A stretch of DNA of 39,645 nt from an uncultured Selenomonas sp. (lineage in GTDB: Bacteria; Bacillota; Negativicutes; Selenomonadales; Selenomonadaceae), in the NCBI GenBank assembly GCA_938045435.1, contig CALIBA010000343.1:1-39645 (forward strand). The letters run 5' to 3'. The notes beneath the pieces were generated by a model. The model ran no database searches, was not told where the DNA came from, and saw only the letters and a program-made list of their open reading frames with translations. Positions 18,133-25,583 of the stretch are shown here, in pieces. Numbering within the stretch: the stretch's first letter is position 1; the number at the start of each line of letters is the position of its first letter. The position numbers and the translations under genes were made by a program.

Positions 18133-18591
18133 ATGAAGAAGATATTGAATACGATTTGGGTAATGGGTGTGCTGACCCTTGCCGTGTTTTGCCTATCTGC
18201 TTGTGATAGGGATTTGGATGTTCAGCAGTCTTATCCGTTTACGGTGGAGACGATGCCGGTTCAGAAGGACATCATAAAGGGACAGACGGCTGAGATACGC
18301 TGCACGATGAAGCGAGGCGGTGAGTTTGCCGATACTCGCTATACGATACGTTATTTTCAGTCTGACGGCAAGGGCTTGCTAAGAAATGATAATGGTATGG
18401 TATTCAAGCCAAACGACCGCTATCCGCTAACAAAAGATGTGTTCCGCTTATACTACACCTCGCTGTCATCTGACCGCCAGACAATTGATGTATATGTGGA
18501 GGATAGTTTCGGTAAGGTGCAGCAGCTGACCTTTAGTTTTAACAATGAGCGGGAAGAGGGCAAGGATAAGCCCGCATCTTCTCGCCACTAA
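18133..18591 (+). CDS. traQ: TraQ-like (DUF3872) lipoprotein
   Basis: A 152-residue protein with a lipoprotein-type signal: a hydrophobic segment ending LSACDRD, so Cys 24 would be lipidated. The mature part is beta-rich. It matches the DUF3872/TraQ family found near the end of CTnDOT-type tra operons. Its role in transfer is unknown. It lies 12 nt after traO and 11 nt before the lysozyme. Confidence 0.85.
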   Translation: MKKILNTIWVMGVLTLAVFCLSACDRDLDVQQSYPFTVETMPVQKDIIKGQTAEIRCTMKRGGEFADTRYTIRYFQSDGKGLLRNDNGMVFKPNDRYPLTKDVFRLYYTSLSSDRQTIDVYVEDSFGKVQQLTFSFNNEREEGKDKPASSRH

Positions 18592-18602
18592 GACCATAAT
18601 GG

Positions 18603-19109
18603 ATGCGAACGATAAATTCTTTCATTTTACTTTGTGTATTCTGCCTGTTCTGTCAGCCGATTCTTGCCCAGCGCAGGGTGCGGCTGGCAGACTTGCCACC
18701 TTTTGAGCGTGCAGTAGTTGTTGTGAAATATTTTGAAGGCATGCACGGCTGGAAGAATTATCCGTATGTTGGGTATGGGCATCAGTTGCAACGGGGAGAG
18801 CACTTCACGGCGGATATGACGGAACGGCAGGCAGACTCGCTGCTTCGTGCCGACCTTTGGAAATGCTTTGAACACTTCAAAGGCTATGGTAAGGATGCGC
18901 TGCTGCTGACCTTGCTTGCCTATAATGTAGGTGTGGGGAGGTTGCTCGGCTATGGTAAGCACCCTAAGAGTAGGCTGCTACGAAAGATTGAAACCGGCGA
19001 CAGGAATATTTTCCGTGAATATATCTCTTTCTGCCGATACAAGGGGAAAGTGCTGCGAGGTCTTGTCAAACGACGAAAAGTAGAATTTGCTCTGTTTTAT
19101 ATACCCTGA
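18603..19109 (+). CDS. Conjugation-associated lysozyme (GH24-like)
   Basis: A 168-residue secreted muramidase, last gene of the tra operon. A signal peptide (about 1-22, ending LAQ) precedes a phage-lysozyme-like domain: YFEGMHGW (catalytic Glu candidate at 43) followed by YVGYGHQL. A helical C-terminal lobe contains LLTLLAYNVGVGRLL. It would locally open peptidoglycan so that the channel can be built. Such lysozymes end many Bacteroidetes tra operons. A hairpin terminator follows 10 nt after the stop. Confidence 0.88.
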   Translation: MRTINSFILLCVFCLFCQPILAQRRVRLADLPPFERAVVVVKYFEGMHGWKNYPYVGYGHQLQRGEHFTADMTERQADSLLRADLWKCFEHFKGYGKDALLLTLLAYNVGVGRLLGYGKHPKSRLLRKIETGDRNIFREYISFCRYKGKVLRGLVKRRKVEFALFYIP

Positions 19110-19118
19110 TTATTAAAT

Positions 19119-19160
19119 ACGCTTCTTGCGACATTTTATGCTTCGTAAGAGGCGTTTTTC
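19119..19160 (+). terminator. Terminator of the tra operon
   Basis: A 12-bp stem with two G-U pairs, ACGCTTCTTGCG (19119-19130) and CGTAAGAGGCGT (19144-19155), is followed by a T-run. It separates the tra operon from the AT-rich cargo module. Confidence 0.75.
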
Positions 19161-19194
19161 AGCTGTTTTATTCGACTTTCTCACTATGAAATAG

Positions 19195-19202
19195 TAACTT
19201 TG
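19195..19202 (+). promoter_or_regulatory. Promoter of the AT-rich cargo module
   Basis: TAACTTTG is an exact Bacteroidetes -7 box about 40 nt upstream of the first start codons of the module. The -33 region (around 19171) has only a weak match (TTCG). The surrounding GTAACTTTGC also equals the GTANNTTTGC core used by CTnDOT-type integration. Confidence 0.6.
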
Positions 19203-19241
19203 CAAATGACAAAACACTTCTTATATATAGAGGAGTTTTCA

Positions 19242-19310
19242 ATGAACTTAAAGAAAATTATATATGAATCCTTTTCGTTTATACATTATAAGAATAAGCG
19301 CATTGATTAG
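19242..19310 (+). CDS. Possible 22-residue leader peptide
   Basis: ATG at 19242 has the best ribosome-binding-like sequence of the module (GAGGAG, about 6-10 nt upstream) and opens a 22-codon basic reading frame ending TAG. It overlaps the start of the 61-residue ORF in another frame. It may be a leader peptide or translational coupler, or the 5' end of a decayed gene. Coding is uncertain. Confidence 0.3.
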   Translation: MNLKKIIYESFSFIHYKNKRID

Positions 19311-19449
19311 TGTTATTCTAATTTACATTCGTAAATTGAAGGAAAGAGGTAAGGTTACTCCAAATACTAAACGAACTGTTAAGATAATGGAAATAAATGA
19401 TTTATTTGATGAAACCACAGAAAAAAAACGAAATAAAAACAACGGATAA
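19264..19449 (+). CDS. Small membrane protein, unknown
   Basis: A 61-residue ORF with a hydrophobic N-terminal helix (about residues 5-22) followed by a basic and then acidic tail ending in Lys/Asn-rich sequence. It overlaps the start of the next gene by 41-53 nt. I recognise no family. The membrane segment and its place as first gene of an AT-rich membrane-protein operon make it plausible, but no strong ribosome binding site precedes its ATG. Confidence 0.4.
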   Translation: MNPFRLYIIRISALISVILIYIRKLKERGKVTPNTKRTVKIMEINDLFDETTEKKRNKNNG

Positions 19450-19801
19450 AGTAGAGCAAAAAGAAATCAGAGTAAAATTAAAGAACAAGACTTGGTGGAA
19501 AAGGAATCATTATTTTTTTTTGAGTTGGTGTGCTATTTTATTCATAATTGTTCTAATATTTATTTTGTCGAGTGTTACCCACAGGAGATATAACTCTTTA
19601 CACGAAATATCTATTCAGAAAGAATATCAAAAGAAATTATACGAAGATTCCATACAAAACAATAAAGACTCTATAAAAAACGAACAAATAAAACTTATTT
19701 CTTCCGAAGTCTCAGATATTGATAAGATCATCAGGGAGACAAATAAAATAATTCGTAGAGTAGAAAAACAGATAAAAAACATAGGAGAAAATGATTTTTG
19801 A
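19409..19801 (+). CDS. Single-pass membrane protein with coiled coil, unknown
   Basis: A protein of 130 residues from ATG 19409 (134 from ATG 19397). It has a basic cytoplasmic N-terminus, one membrane helix (about residues 36-56), then a charged Asn/Lys/Glu-rich stretch with heptad-like spacing (about 65-128) that should form a coiled coil. No family recognised. Its stop overlaps the start of the 692-residue gene by 11 nt, so the two are translationally coupled and probably act together in the membrane. Confidence 0.65.
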   Translation: MKPQKKNEIKTTDKVEQKEIRVKLKNKTWWKRNHYFFLSWCAILFIIVLIFILSSVTHRRYNSLHEISIQKEYQKKLYEDSIQNNKDSIKNEQIKLISSEVSDIDKIIRETNKIIRRVEKQIKNIGENDF

Positions 19802-21869
19802 TTTTACAAATTATACTTTTAGCGGATTGCTTTCCATTTTAGCATCTCTTTATGGAGTTGGCTATCCTTTGATAATGCAGAGTATCGGTAGGATATATAC
19901 ACAATATGATTCCACATTACTTGCGAATAGATTTACGAAAGAGACAATATATAGGGTGTTCCAAGTCCTTCTTATTCTGAATTTGTTATTCGCAGTATCT
20001 ACTCCTTTTCTGCTACATGCAGAATGGTGGAATATAGGTTTTGTGACAATCCAAGCCATTCTTTTGGTACTACTGATGGGATTTACTTTCCTGCTATTCC
20101 AGTTAATGATAAAGTACGAGAACGCAGGAGAACTTCTCAGGCACATAGAAGGAGGACAAATTGACAAATCCAACATTATGGATATTTTTGACTTGGCAAT
20201 CTATGCAGATTCTAAAAACAATCATCAACTTTATATTGATGCCATGTCAAGTGTGTTTTCATACATAACTGTACAACAGGGTGATGATAATAAGAAACAG
20301 AATGATAATGACATTTTACCACCAGTTGAATATGATAAGCATGTCTGGGAAATAATTCAAAAACTAAAAGGATTCATCAGAGAGGATGATGGACACCATT
20401 TGTTACATCGAAATAATGATATAGTATCAGCCTTATATAACCAGGTCTCAAAGTCAAGAATTAGCCTACAAACTCATCAGCTGATGTGGTTATTACTAAA
20501 TGAAGCTATAACATATAACAACTACTCTTGGTTTAAACAATATTGGCAGTTCGCTGAAAGTTATTCAAGTCTGCGATATCGCTTTGTAGCTAATGAAATA
20601 TTATGGCAGGATAAAAAAGAATTTATGCTCCGCCATGTGATGATAGGAACATTACTACTCCATAATGAAAGATATAAATGGCTCAATGATATATTCCTTT
20701 ATACACATTCAGAGCCAGAATACTATGGCTTAATTCCAAGCACATTTATAGAGATTGTTGAGATGCTGGAAAACATAGATTCGATATGTACTAGTCCTGC
20801 TTTTCAACAGCAAAATTTCTATTTTGCAGACGAAATGGGAGGAGTAAATGATGAAAAGTTTATATTTAGGAAAGCGATAAAGTACCTGTCTTTACTTGTA
20901 ATTAGGTTATGGACTTTACAACATCGAAATTTTGACGACACAGATTCTCTCTCTCAAATACCATTCTCTCCAATATTGATAGAAGATGATGAAAGAATGG
21001 CAACTTTAATGGAAATGATGAAAGATGATGTAGAGGAATTTTATAGTAAAGAAATCTTTCAATTGATTCCACGATTACTCCCTGTTGATAAGGCAGATAT
21101 ATTATCCTTACTTTCAGATTATCGGGACCAATGCTTAAATACCAAAGAAACCCATCAAAATCATCCTGACGTGGATTGTGAAAAATTCTCCAAACTAAAA
21201 GAAGAGATAATGTCCTTTGTGAATAACTTTAATATCGCACTCCCACAAAATAATATCATGGCAGAAGTTGATAATCTCATAATAAAGGAAGATGTTGTAG
21301 AAACGAAAGAAAGGTTGGAGACTCTTTATTACTCTCCATATAAAAATATTGGGCTTTGTGAGCCTCCTCTTCTGACGAATTTTATGTTTGAGTTATATCG
21401 TGTGTATCTGCGGGTTCTTGACAGTATGAGAAAGTTAGCATCGTATAAGATAAATCGGAGTCAAATACAAGGATTTTTGGAAAAGATTGAATATAATGAT
21501 TTGAATTACGCAATAATTACAACTGACAATATTTATGAAATAGAAAATCCCTATATTGGTTTATGTGCAGGAATTCGACCATTTGGGTTCTTTATTATGA
21601 AAAAAGAAGACATTCCGTATGTATCATTTGGTGAAGTTCAAAAGGATGATTTGAAAATAACAATAGCAGGTAGTAGTATTAGGTCAAATATAGACTCTTT
21701 TATAGATTGTCATGAGGCTTATTTTAATCTTGTTATGGCAACAAAGATGTTTGTGCATATAAAAGAAAAAACAGATGGTGTAGTTTATGTTTCTATAAAT
21801 GAAGAATATCCAAGACAAGAGAATCCAATTACTATCAATGCCACTTTAGCCGATTTGTTTGATAATTAA
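19791..21869 (+). CDS. Large membrane protein of unknown function (cargo)
   Basis: A 692-residue protein with three N-terminal membrane helices (about 8-30, 54-75 and 82-107) and a large soluble part of about 580 residues that is mostly helical. The last 120 residues look more beta-rich (DLNYAIITTDNIYEI to ATLADLFDN). I see no Walker, nuclease, protease or other catalytic motif and recognise no family. Codon use and base composition are much more AT-rich than the tra genes, which suggests separate acquisition. It is coupled to the preceding coiled-coil membrane protein. Hypotheses include anti-phage defence, surface exclusion or stress sensing; none is shown by the sequence. Confidence 0.8.
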   Translation: MIFDFTNYTFSGLLSILASLYGVGYPLIMQSIGRIYTQYDSTLLANRFTKETIYRVFQVLLILNLLFAVSTPFLLHAEWWNIGFVTIQAILLVLLMGFTFLLFQLMIKYENAGELLRHIEGGQIDKSNIMDIFDLAIYADSKNNHQLYIDAMSSVFSYITVQQGDDNKKQNDNDILPPVEYDKHVWEIIQKLKGFIREDDGHHLLHRNNDIVSALYNQVSKSRISLQTHQLMWLLLNEAITYNNYSWFKQYWQFAESYSSLRYRFVANEILWQDKKEFMLRHVMIGTLLLHNERYKWLNDIFLYTHSEPEYYGLIPSTFIEIVEMLENIDSICTSPAFQQQNFYFADEMGGVNDEKFIFRKAIKYLSLLVIRLWTLQHRNFDDTDSLSQIPFSPILIEDDERMATLMEMMKDDVEEFYSKEIFQLIPRLLPVDKADILSLLSDYRDQCLNTKETHQNHPDVDCEKFSKLKEEIMSFVNNFNIALPQNNIMAEVDNLIIKEDVVETKERLETLYYSPYKNIGLCEPPLLTNFMFELYRVYLRVLDSMRKLASYKINRSQIQGFLEKIEYNDLNYAIITTDNIYEIENPYIGLCAGIRPFGFFIMKKEDIPYVSFGEVQKDDLKITIAGSSIRSNIDSFIDCHEAYFNLVMATKMFVHIKEKTDGVVYVSINEEYPRQENPITINATLADLFDN

Positions 21870-22006
21870 TTTTTATATATCTAATTGGATGTCTTTGTTA
21901 GTTTTGAGCCGTCTCAACTTACTGTCAAAAGTAACGAAGTTCTTTTCTGCGACTTTCTTTTGCTTCTTTTCTTTGGTCGCCTGCTCGTTCAAAGAAAAAG
22001 AAAAGA

Positions 22007-22035
22007 AGCCACGCAATTTTTAAGGTTGCGTGGCT
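22007..22035 (-). terminator. Terminator of the leftward PcfJ/ArdA operon
   Basis: A perfect 10-bp inverted repeat AGCCACGCAA/TTGCGTGGCT (22007-22016, 22026-22035) lies 7 nt past the stop of the last leftward gene. Read on the minus strand it is followed by a T/C-rich tract (TTCTTTTCTTTTTC), as in an intrinsic terminator. It could also stop the cargo transcript coming from the left. Confidence 0.7.
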
Positions 22036-22042
22036 CATTGTG

Positions 22043-22261
22043 TTAGGGTTTTTCGGTTGTTTCAATTATCCGCTCTTCGGGGTGGGTATCAAAAGCCCAA
22101 TTAATTTGTTCATCGGGCAGTGTGCTGTGTATTCCTCTGCCCATCACCATTCCACAATCTTCAAGGATTTTGCGCTCGGCTTCTTCTCGGTCTGTGGCTG
22201 CTACCTCAAATACTCCTTCAAAAACGTATTGGGTGCGTACTCTGTAAACTTTCCTTTCCAT
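22043..22261 (-). CDS. Conserved small hypothetical protein
   Basis: A 72-residue protein, last of the leftward operon. It begins MERKVYRVRTQYVFEGVFEV and reads as an alternating beta-strand pattern followed by a helix rich in Glu and Arg. No assigned family comes to mind; such small genes usually accompany PcfJ/PcfK-like genes in these elements. It lies 4 nt after the next upstream gene. Confidence 0.6.
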   Translation of the reverse strand: MERKVYRVRTQYVFEGVFEVAATDREEAERKILEDCGMVMGRGIHSTLPDEQINWAFDTHPEERIIETTEKP

Positions 22262-22265
22262 ATTT

Positions 22266-22520
22266 TCAAAACTCAGCGATTAGTAATCTGTGTTCCATTG
22301 GTTCACCATTCGATAGCCTGCGGTGGGTGAGCCAAAAATGGTGCGCTCCGTAACCATAGGTAAAGAACTTGTCAAGTTCCGTTTCTTGGGAGATTTGGAG
22401 GAGTGCGGTCTGCAACTCCTCCTTGTTCTCGGCTATGCTTATGGCGTTGATAACTCTCACGATGATGTTGGGTATTTTGTCTGCCCAATTACAAATAATG
22501 CCTTCTACCTGTACTTTCAT
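22266..22520 (-). CDS. Small hypothetical protein
   Basis: An 84-residue protein with helical character (INAISIAENKEELQTALLQI) and a C-terminal segment with aromatic and His residues (FTYGYGAHHFWLTHRR). Family not recognised. It starts 21 nt after the PcfJ-like gene and ends 4 nt before the final operon gene, so it is co-transcribed. Confidence 0.6.
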   Translation of the reverse strand: MKVQVEGIICNWADKIPNIIVRVINAISIAENKEELQTALLQISQETELDKFFTYGYGAHHFWLTHRRLSNGEPMEHRLLIAEF

Positions 22521-22541
22521 ATTCCCTTGTTTAATGGATTG

Positions 22542-23813
22542 TTATGCGGTTGCTCTCTGCTCTATCATCCTCATATTCTTCTGCATCAAGGCGAGTATCT
22601 GCTCGTGGTACTCAGTGTTCTTGTTGCACACTCCACGACTTTGCACCACTTTCATTGTTTCCAATGATACCTCGATGGTCTCGATGCGCTCGCCGTCCTT
22701 TGTTGCAGAGAAGATAAGCGACTGCGGTTTGCTGTAATAGTGTGCGTCATATACGCAATGGTGCATTACCGTGCCTTCCTCCAAATGCTCCTGCACACTC
22801 TCCAAAACGTGGATGCGGATAATGCCGTCCGTAAACTCTATGCCAAAGAATTTTGCTTTGAGTTGCTTGTATGCTTGTTCGGCTTCCATCGCTTCCTTGC
22901 GCTTCTTGATAATGTTCTCACGCTCCTGCCTTGCCCTGTGCTTGGTTTGGTAATGGTCGTGCGCTGCTCTTAGGTCGGTGGGGCAAACATACTTGGCATT
23001 GTGAATATCCTTGCCTAATTGATTGAGCATATCCACCATATCACACCATAGACTTCCGTCCTCTATATGGTAGCCGTTTCGCAAACAGATGCGGATAGAT
23101 GCCCAATAGCTATCAATGCTTCTTCGACCATTGTGCATGAAGAATTTGAGTAGCGGGATTTGCCCCGACTTCAACAAGGTTTCCACACGGCTATCGGAAA
23201 GCAATGCTGGTATGAGTTCAGTAGGCACTATATTGTGGAAGTTGTCTTCAAAACCATTCCTGCGGAGTGTGTCCGTAACCTTGAACTTGGGATATATCGG
23301 TGAGTACGATATATGGCGGTAGGCTTCGTTGTCGTTGCGTACTGCCATTGGCGAACAGAAAGAAAAGGTGTCAATGTATCTGCCTAATGTTCGTTGAACG
23401 GCAATAATCGTTTTTCTTCCTTGTGCGTTCCACCAATACTGACCGATTTCAAAGGTATATGAAGATGCCTTGCAACCTTTCTCCATTTCCACGGAAAGAA
23501 GAAACATTCTTAGTACTTGGTACTCTCCGCAAGCGGTAAGTATCGTAAAGTACTGCTTCTGCCTAATCTTGCGTTGAAAGGTTCCCTTGACCTGCAACCT
23601 TGCCCCGCAATGGGGGCAGGTGCAAGTGTCCGTAGGCTTTTCTATTGTCCAACTATGCCCACAATCCATACACGTTGTGCGACCTTTGGGCAGTCGGTAG
23701 GCGAAATGGTCTATACATTCACGGAATGCCCATTTGCTCTGTGTCTTGGTTATCGGGCGAAGGTGCTTACTCTCGGCAAGGACTGCCTTCTCATATTTAT
23801 TTCTTGCTTTCAT
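22542..23813 (-). CDS. PcfJ-like protein
   Basis: A 423-residue protein of the PcfJ-like family seen in conjugative elements. A zinc-ribbon-like part is visible near the N-terminus (C48xxC51 and C66xxC69). The C-terminal part carries the PcfJ-type core with EEGTVMHHCVYDAHYY and RIETIEVSL. The function is unknown; PcfJ genes belong to transfer regions of conjugative plasmids and transposons. It is followed closely by two small genes and preceded by ardA after 17 nt. Confidence 0.85.
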   Translation of the reverse strand: MKARNKYEKAVLAESKHLRPITKTQSKWAFRECIDHFAYRLPKGRTTCMDCGHSWTIEKPTDTCTCPHCGARLQVKGTFQRKIRQKQYFTILTACGEYQVLRMFLLSVEMEKGCKASSYTFEIGQYWWNAQGRKTIIAVQRTLGRYIDTFSFCSPMAVRNDNEAYRHISYSPIYPKFKVTDTLRRNGFEDNFHNIVPTELIPALLSDSRVETLLKSGQIPLLKFFMHNGRRSIDSYWASIRICLRNGYHIEDGSLWCDMVDMLNQLGKDIHNAKYVCPTDLRAAHDHYQTKHRARQERENIIKKRKEAMEAEQAYKQLKAKFFGIEFTDGIIRIHVLESVQEHLEEGTVMHHCVYDAHYYSKPQSLIFSATKDGERIETIEVSLETMKVVQSRGVCNKNTEYHEQILALMQKNMRMIEQRATA

Positions 23814-23830
23814 TTTCTGTCTTTCTTGTT

Positions 23831-24361
23831 TTACTCGTCACGGAATACATATCCACTCTCAAACCAAAACCCCTCGTCAAAGAGTTCGTCCGCATACTTG
23901 TCATAATCGAAATATCGTTCCGCAAACTCGGATAGTTCGTGTTCCATACTTACTATTTCCCTTGCAAACTCTTCTTTGTTCACATATCTGCCTACAAAAG
24001 CGGAATTGAATTGTCTCATTAGGTAATAGACGGACTCGGTTAAATCCTTGCCGGTATTCTCTACCCATATCCAAAAGGCACTCACATTCATACCGTCCAA
24101 ATTCTCCAACTCGTCCCTCAGTTCAAAGAAGTTGCTATCCAAATGCCCCTCGTCAATAAATGCTTCGGGAATGTTCTCCCAATCTTGGAACATCAATTCG
24201 GGTTCTTCCTCGTCTTGGTGAAGTTCGTGGCATACTTCTATAAACTCGTCGTGGTCGTAACACTCTGAAAGGTCTATCCACTTACCTCTTAGTGAGCCTT
24301 CGTTATACTTTCCGTAAGTACCTACATAGATGCGTGCTTCGCTTAAATCGTATCGTTCCAT
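23831..24361 (-). CDS. ardA: Anti-restriction protein ArdA
   Basis: A 176-residue, strongly acidic protein of the ArdA family. ArdA mimics B-form DNA and blocks type I restriction enzymes, protecting incoming single-strand-derived DNA after conjugation. Family-like segments are ARIYVGTYGKYNEGSLRGKWIDL at the N-terminus, with Asp and Glu spread through the rest and a C-terminus ending in an aromatic, acidic stretch. It sits between the PcfK-like and PcfJ-like genes with 12-17 nt gaps, so it is transcribed with them. Confidence 0.92.
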   Translation of the reverse strand: MERYDLSEARIYVGTYGKYNEGSLRGKWIDLSECYDHDEFIEVCHELHQDEEEPELMFQDWENIPEAFIDEGHLDSNFFELRDELENLDGMNVSAFWIWVENTGKDLTESVYYLMRQFNSAFVGRYVNKEEFAREIVSMEHELSEFAERYFDYDKYADELFDEGFWFESGYVFRDE

Positions 24362-24373
24362 AGTCTTTGCTTT

Positions 24374-24790
24374 TTAGAAGTCAAACAATGAAGGTTGTGC
24401 AACCCCTGCCGTTTCTTTCTTTTGTGGTCTTGCATTACGGCTCTGTATCTTGGCGAGTTCCTCACGTTGGTACTGCTTGATGGCTTCCTGCCTTGCTTCG
24501 GCTTTCTCCTCCTCTGTGAGTTCCACAATATGATTTACTGCCACTCTGCAAGTGATTTCCTTTCCAACTTCAATTTCATCCTCGTCATAGTAGTGTACTG
24601 CCATTGAATAGATTTCATCGTCCTCAAAGCCATTACACCCACTCGCCTGCACTTGGTTCAAGATGTAAGTTACACACTCCTCTATGCTCTTGTTAGGCTT
24701 CATTAAGTTGGGAGCAAACAAAGGGTCTGTCGCTGCACGTTGGTTGAGATACTCGGCTATTGCTCTCGTAAAATGTTCTGTTCCTTTCAT
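24374..24790 (-). CDS. PcfK-like protein
   Basis: A 138-residue protein matching the PcfK-like family, the usual neighbour of PcfJ. It has a helical N-terminal part (FTRAIAEYLNQRA), a conserved centre (EECVTYILNQVQASGCNGFEDDEIYSMAVHYYDE) shortened here to its key features, and a charged coiled-coil-prone region (about 90-120). It ends in the short tail PSLFDF, which resembles a sliding-clamp binding motif; that reading is inference. It lies 5 nt after the upstream gene. Confidence 0.85.
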   Translation of the reverse strand: MKGTEHFTRAIAEYLNQRAATDPLFAPNLMKPNKSIEECVTYILNQVQASGCNGFEDDEIYSMAVHYYDEDEIEVGKEITCRVAVNHIVELTEEEKAEARQEAIKQYQREELAKIQSRNARPQKKETAGVAQPSLFDF

Positions 24791-24795
24791 ATCGC

Positions 24796-25227
24796 TTAGT
24801 ATTTAGGGATTTCTACAATTTGGTTTATCTGTCCGCAAAGGAAACTTCTTAGGCTGGTGCGGTCGGGTGCATAATACTCTGACCAATGTCCGTATTGATT
24901 GACCAAATACTTCTTCAATACGTCCATAAAGTCAAACCGATAACCCATTAGGGGAACGGCTGTACGGAAGTAGGTGTTGGTGTTCACCGCTTCGGCAAGC
25001 CAATTCTTTTCTTCACGGCTCATTCGCTCCCCACGATTGAGTTTCAAACGGAGAAGATACACCTTACTGCCACTCAATTTGTCCAAAGGCTCAACATCCC
25101 ACTGCACAAACTTAGTTGCCACCAAACGCTCACTTTCATCAACCACCGAACTTATGCGGTAATGAGAGGAGGAGCTATATCCTTTTTCTTTCATCGAAGA
25201 TGTAATATTTACTTTCTGCTGTTCCAT
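24796..25227 (-). CDS. Hypothetical protein at the head of the PcfK-ArdA-PcfJ operon
   Basis: A 143-residue protein from the ATG at 25227 (MEQQKVNITSS). The frame is open further upstream to 25383, but that part runs through the palindromic locus and is not expected to be coding. The protein is mixed helix and strand and shows no motif I recognise (central segment RGERMSREEKNWLAEAVN). As first gene of the leftward operon with a tight 5-nt gap to the PcfK-like gene, it is likely a conserved accessory gene of this element type. Confidence 0.7.
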   Translation of the reverse strand: MEQQKVNITSSMKEKGYSSSSHYRISSVVDESERLVATKFVQWDVEPLDKLSGSKVYLLRLKLNRGERMSREEKNWLAEAVNTNTYFRTAVPLMGYRFDFMDVLKKYLVNQYGHWSEYYAPDRTSLRSFLCGQINQIVEIPKY

Positions 25228-25289
25228 AATGACATTTTTTTTATGCGTCCAAAGATCGGAGTATGCTGATTCCTTTTTGTAGCAATCAG

Positions 25290-25417
25290 AAGGTAGGGGG
25301 CGCAGCCGGCACAAGGTTTTGCAGGAAAATACTACCCGAAATGAAATGTAGGTGTGGAGATTTTCCGTGCAAACCAAAGGCACAGACCTTGTGCAAGCCG
25401 TAGCCCCTTACTACCTT
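25290..25417. repeat. Nested palindrome, possible structured RNA
   Basis: The outer arms 25290-25317 and 25386-25417 are imperfect inverted copies (shared AAGGTAG, GGGGC, GC-rich core and CACAAGGT). Inside, GGAAAAT and ATTTTCC within GGTTT..GCA/TGC..AAACC arms form a second stem around 25314-25377. Together they could fold a ~128-nt cruciform or RNA. The right arm contains a plus-strand promoter. No known RNA family was recognised. Confidence 0.6.
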
Positions 25418-25419
25418 TG
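25389..25419 (+). promoter_or_regulatory. Plus-strand promoter inside the palindrome
   Basis: TTG at 25389-25391 and TACCTTTG at 25412-25419 are 20 nt apart, an ideal Bacteroidetes promoter pointing right. Transcription would begin near 25426, just before the Cys-rich micro-ORF. Confidence 0.55.
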
Positions 25420-25446
25420 CGAATAAAAAGAAATCAGCACCGACTT

Positions 25447-25548
25447 ATGGCACATCAAAGTGGAATAGATGGCTGTGAGAAGCGAAAGTGCAACGCCTGT
25501 ATGGGAAACGAAAAAGGTGGCTACCTCAATCGAGATAACCACCCATAA
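25447..25548 (+). CDS. Cys-rich 33-residue micro-ORF (tentative)
   Basis: ATG at 25447 opens a 33-codon frame ending TAA, about 20 nt after the predicted transcript start. The peptide has three Cys (C10, C15, C18) spaced C-x4-C-x2-C and a Gly/Asn-rich tail. The Cys cluster could bind metal, but two antisense features use the same DNA, so coding is uncertain. No family recognised. Confidence 0.3.
   Translation: MAHQSGIDGCEKRKCNACMGNEKGGYLNRDNHP
25511..25543 (-). terminator. Terminator of the leftward small membrane-protein gene
   Basis: Arms 25516-25527 and 25532-25543 pair with two mismatches around a 4-nt loop. On the minus strand five T residues follow (25511-25515). It lies 41 nt past the stop at 25584. 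Confidence 0.55.
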
Positions 25549-25583
25549 AGAAGAATGAATCGAAGAATATCTTTCCTTGTGCC

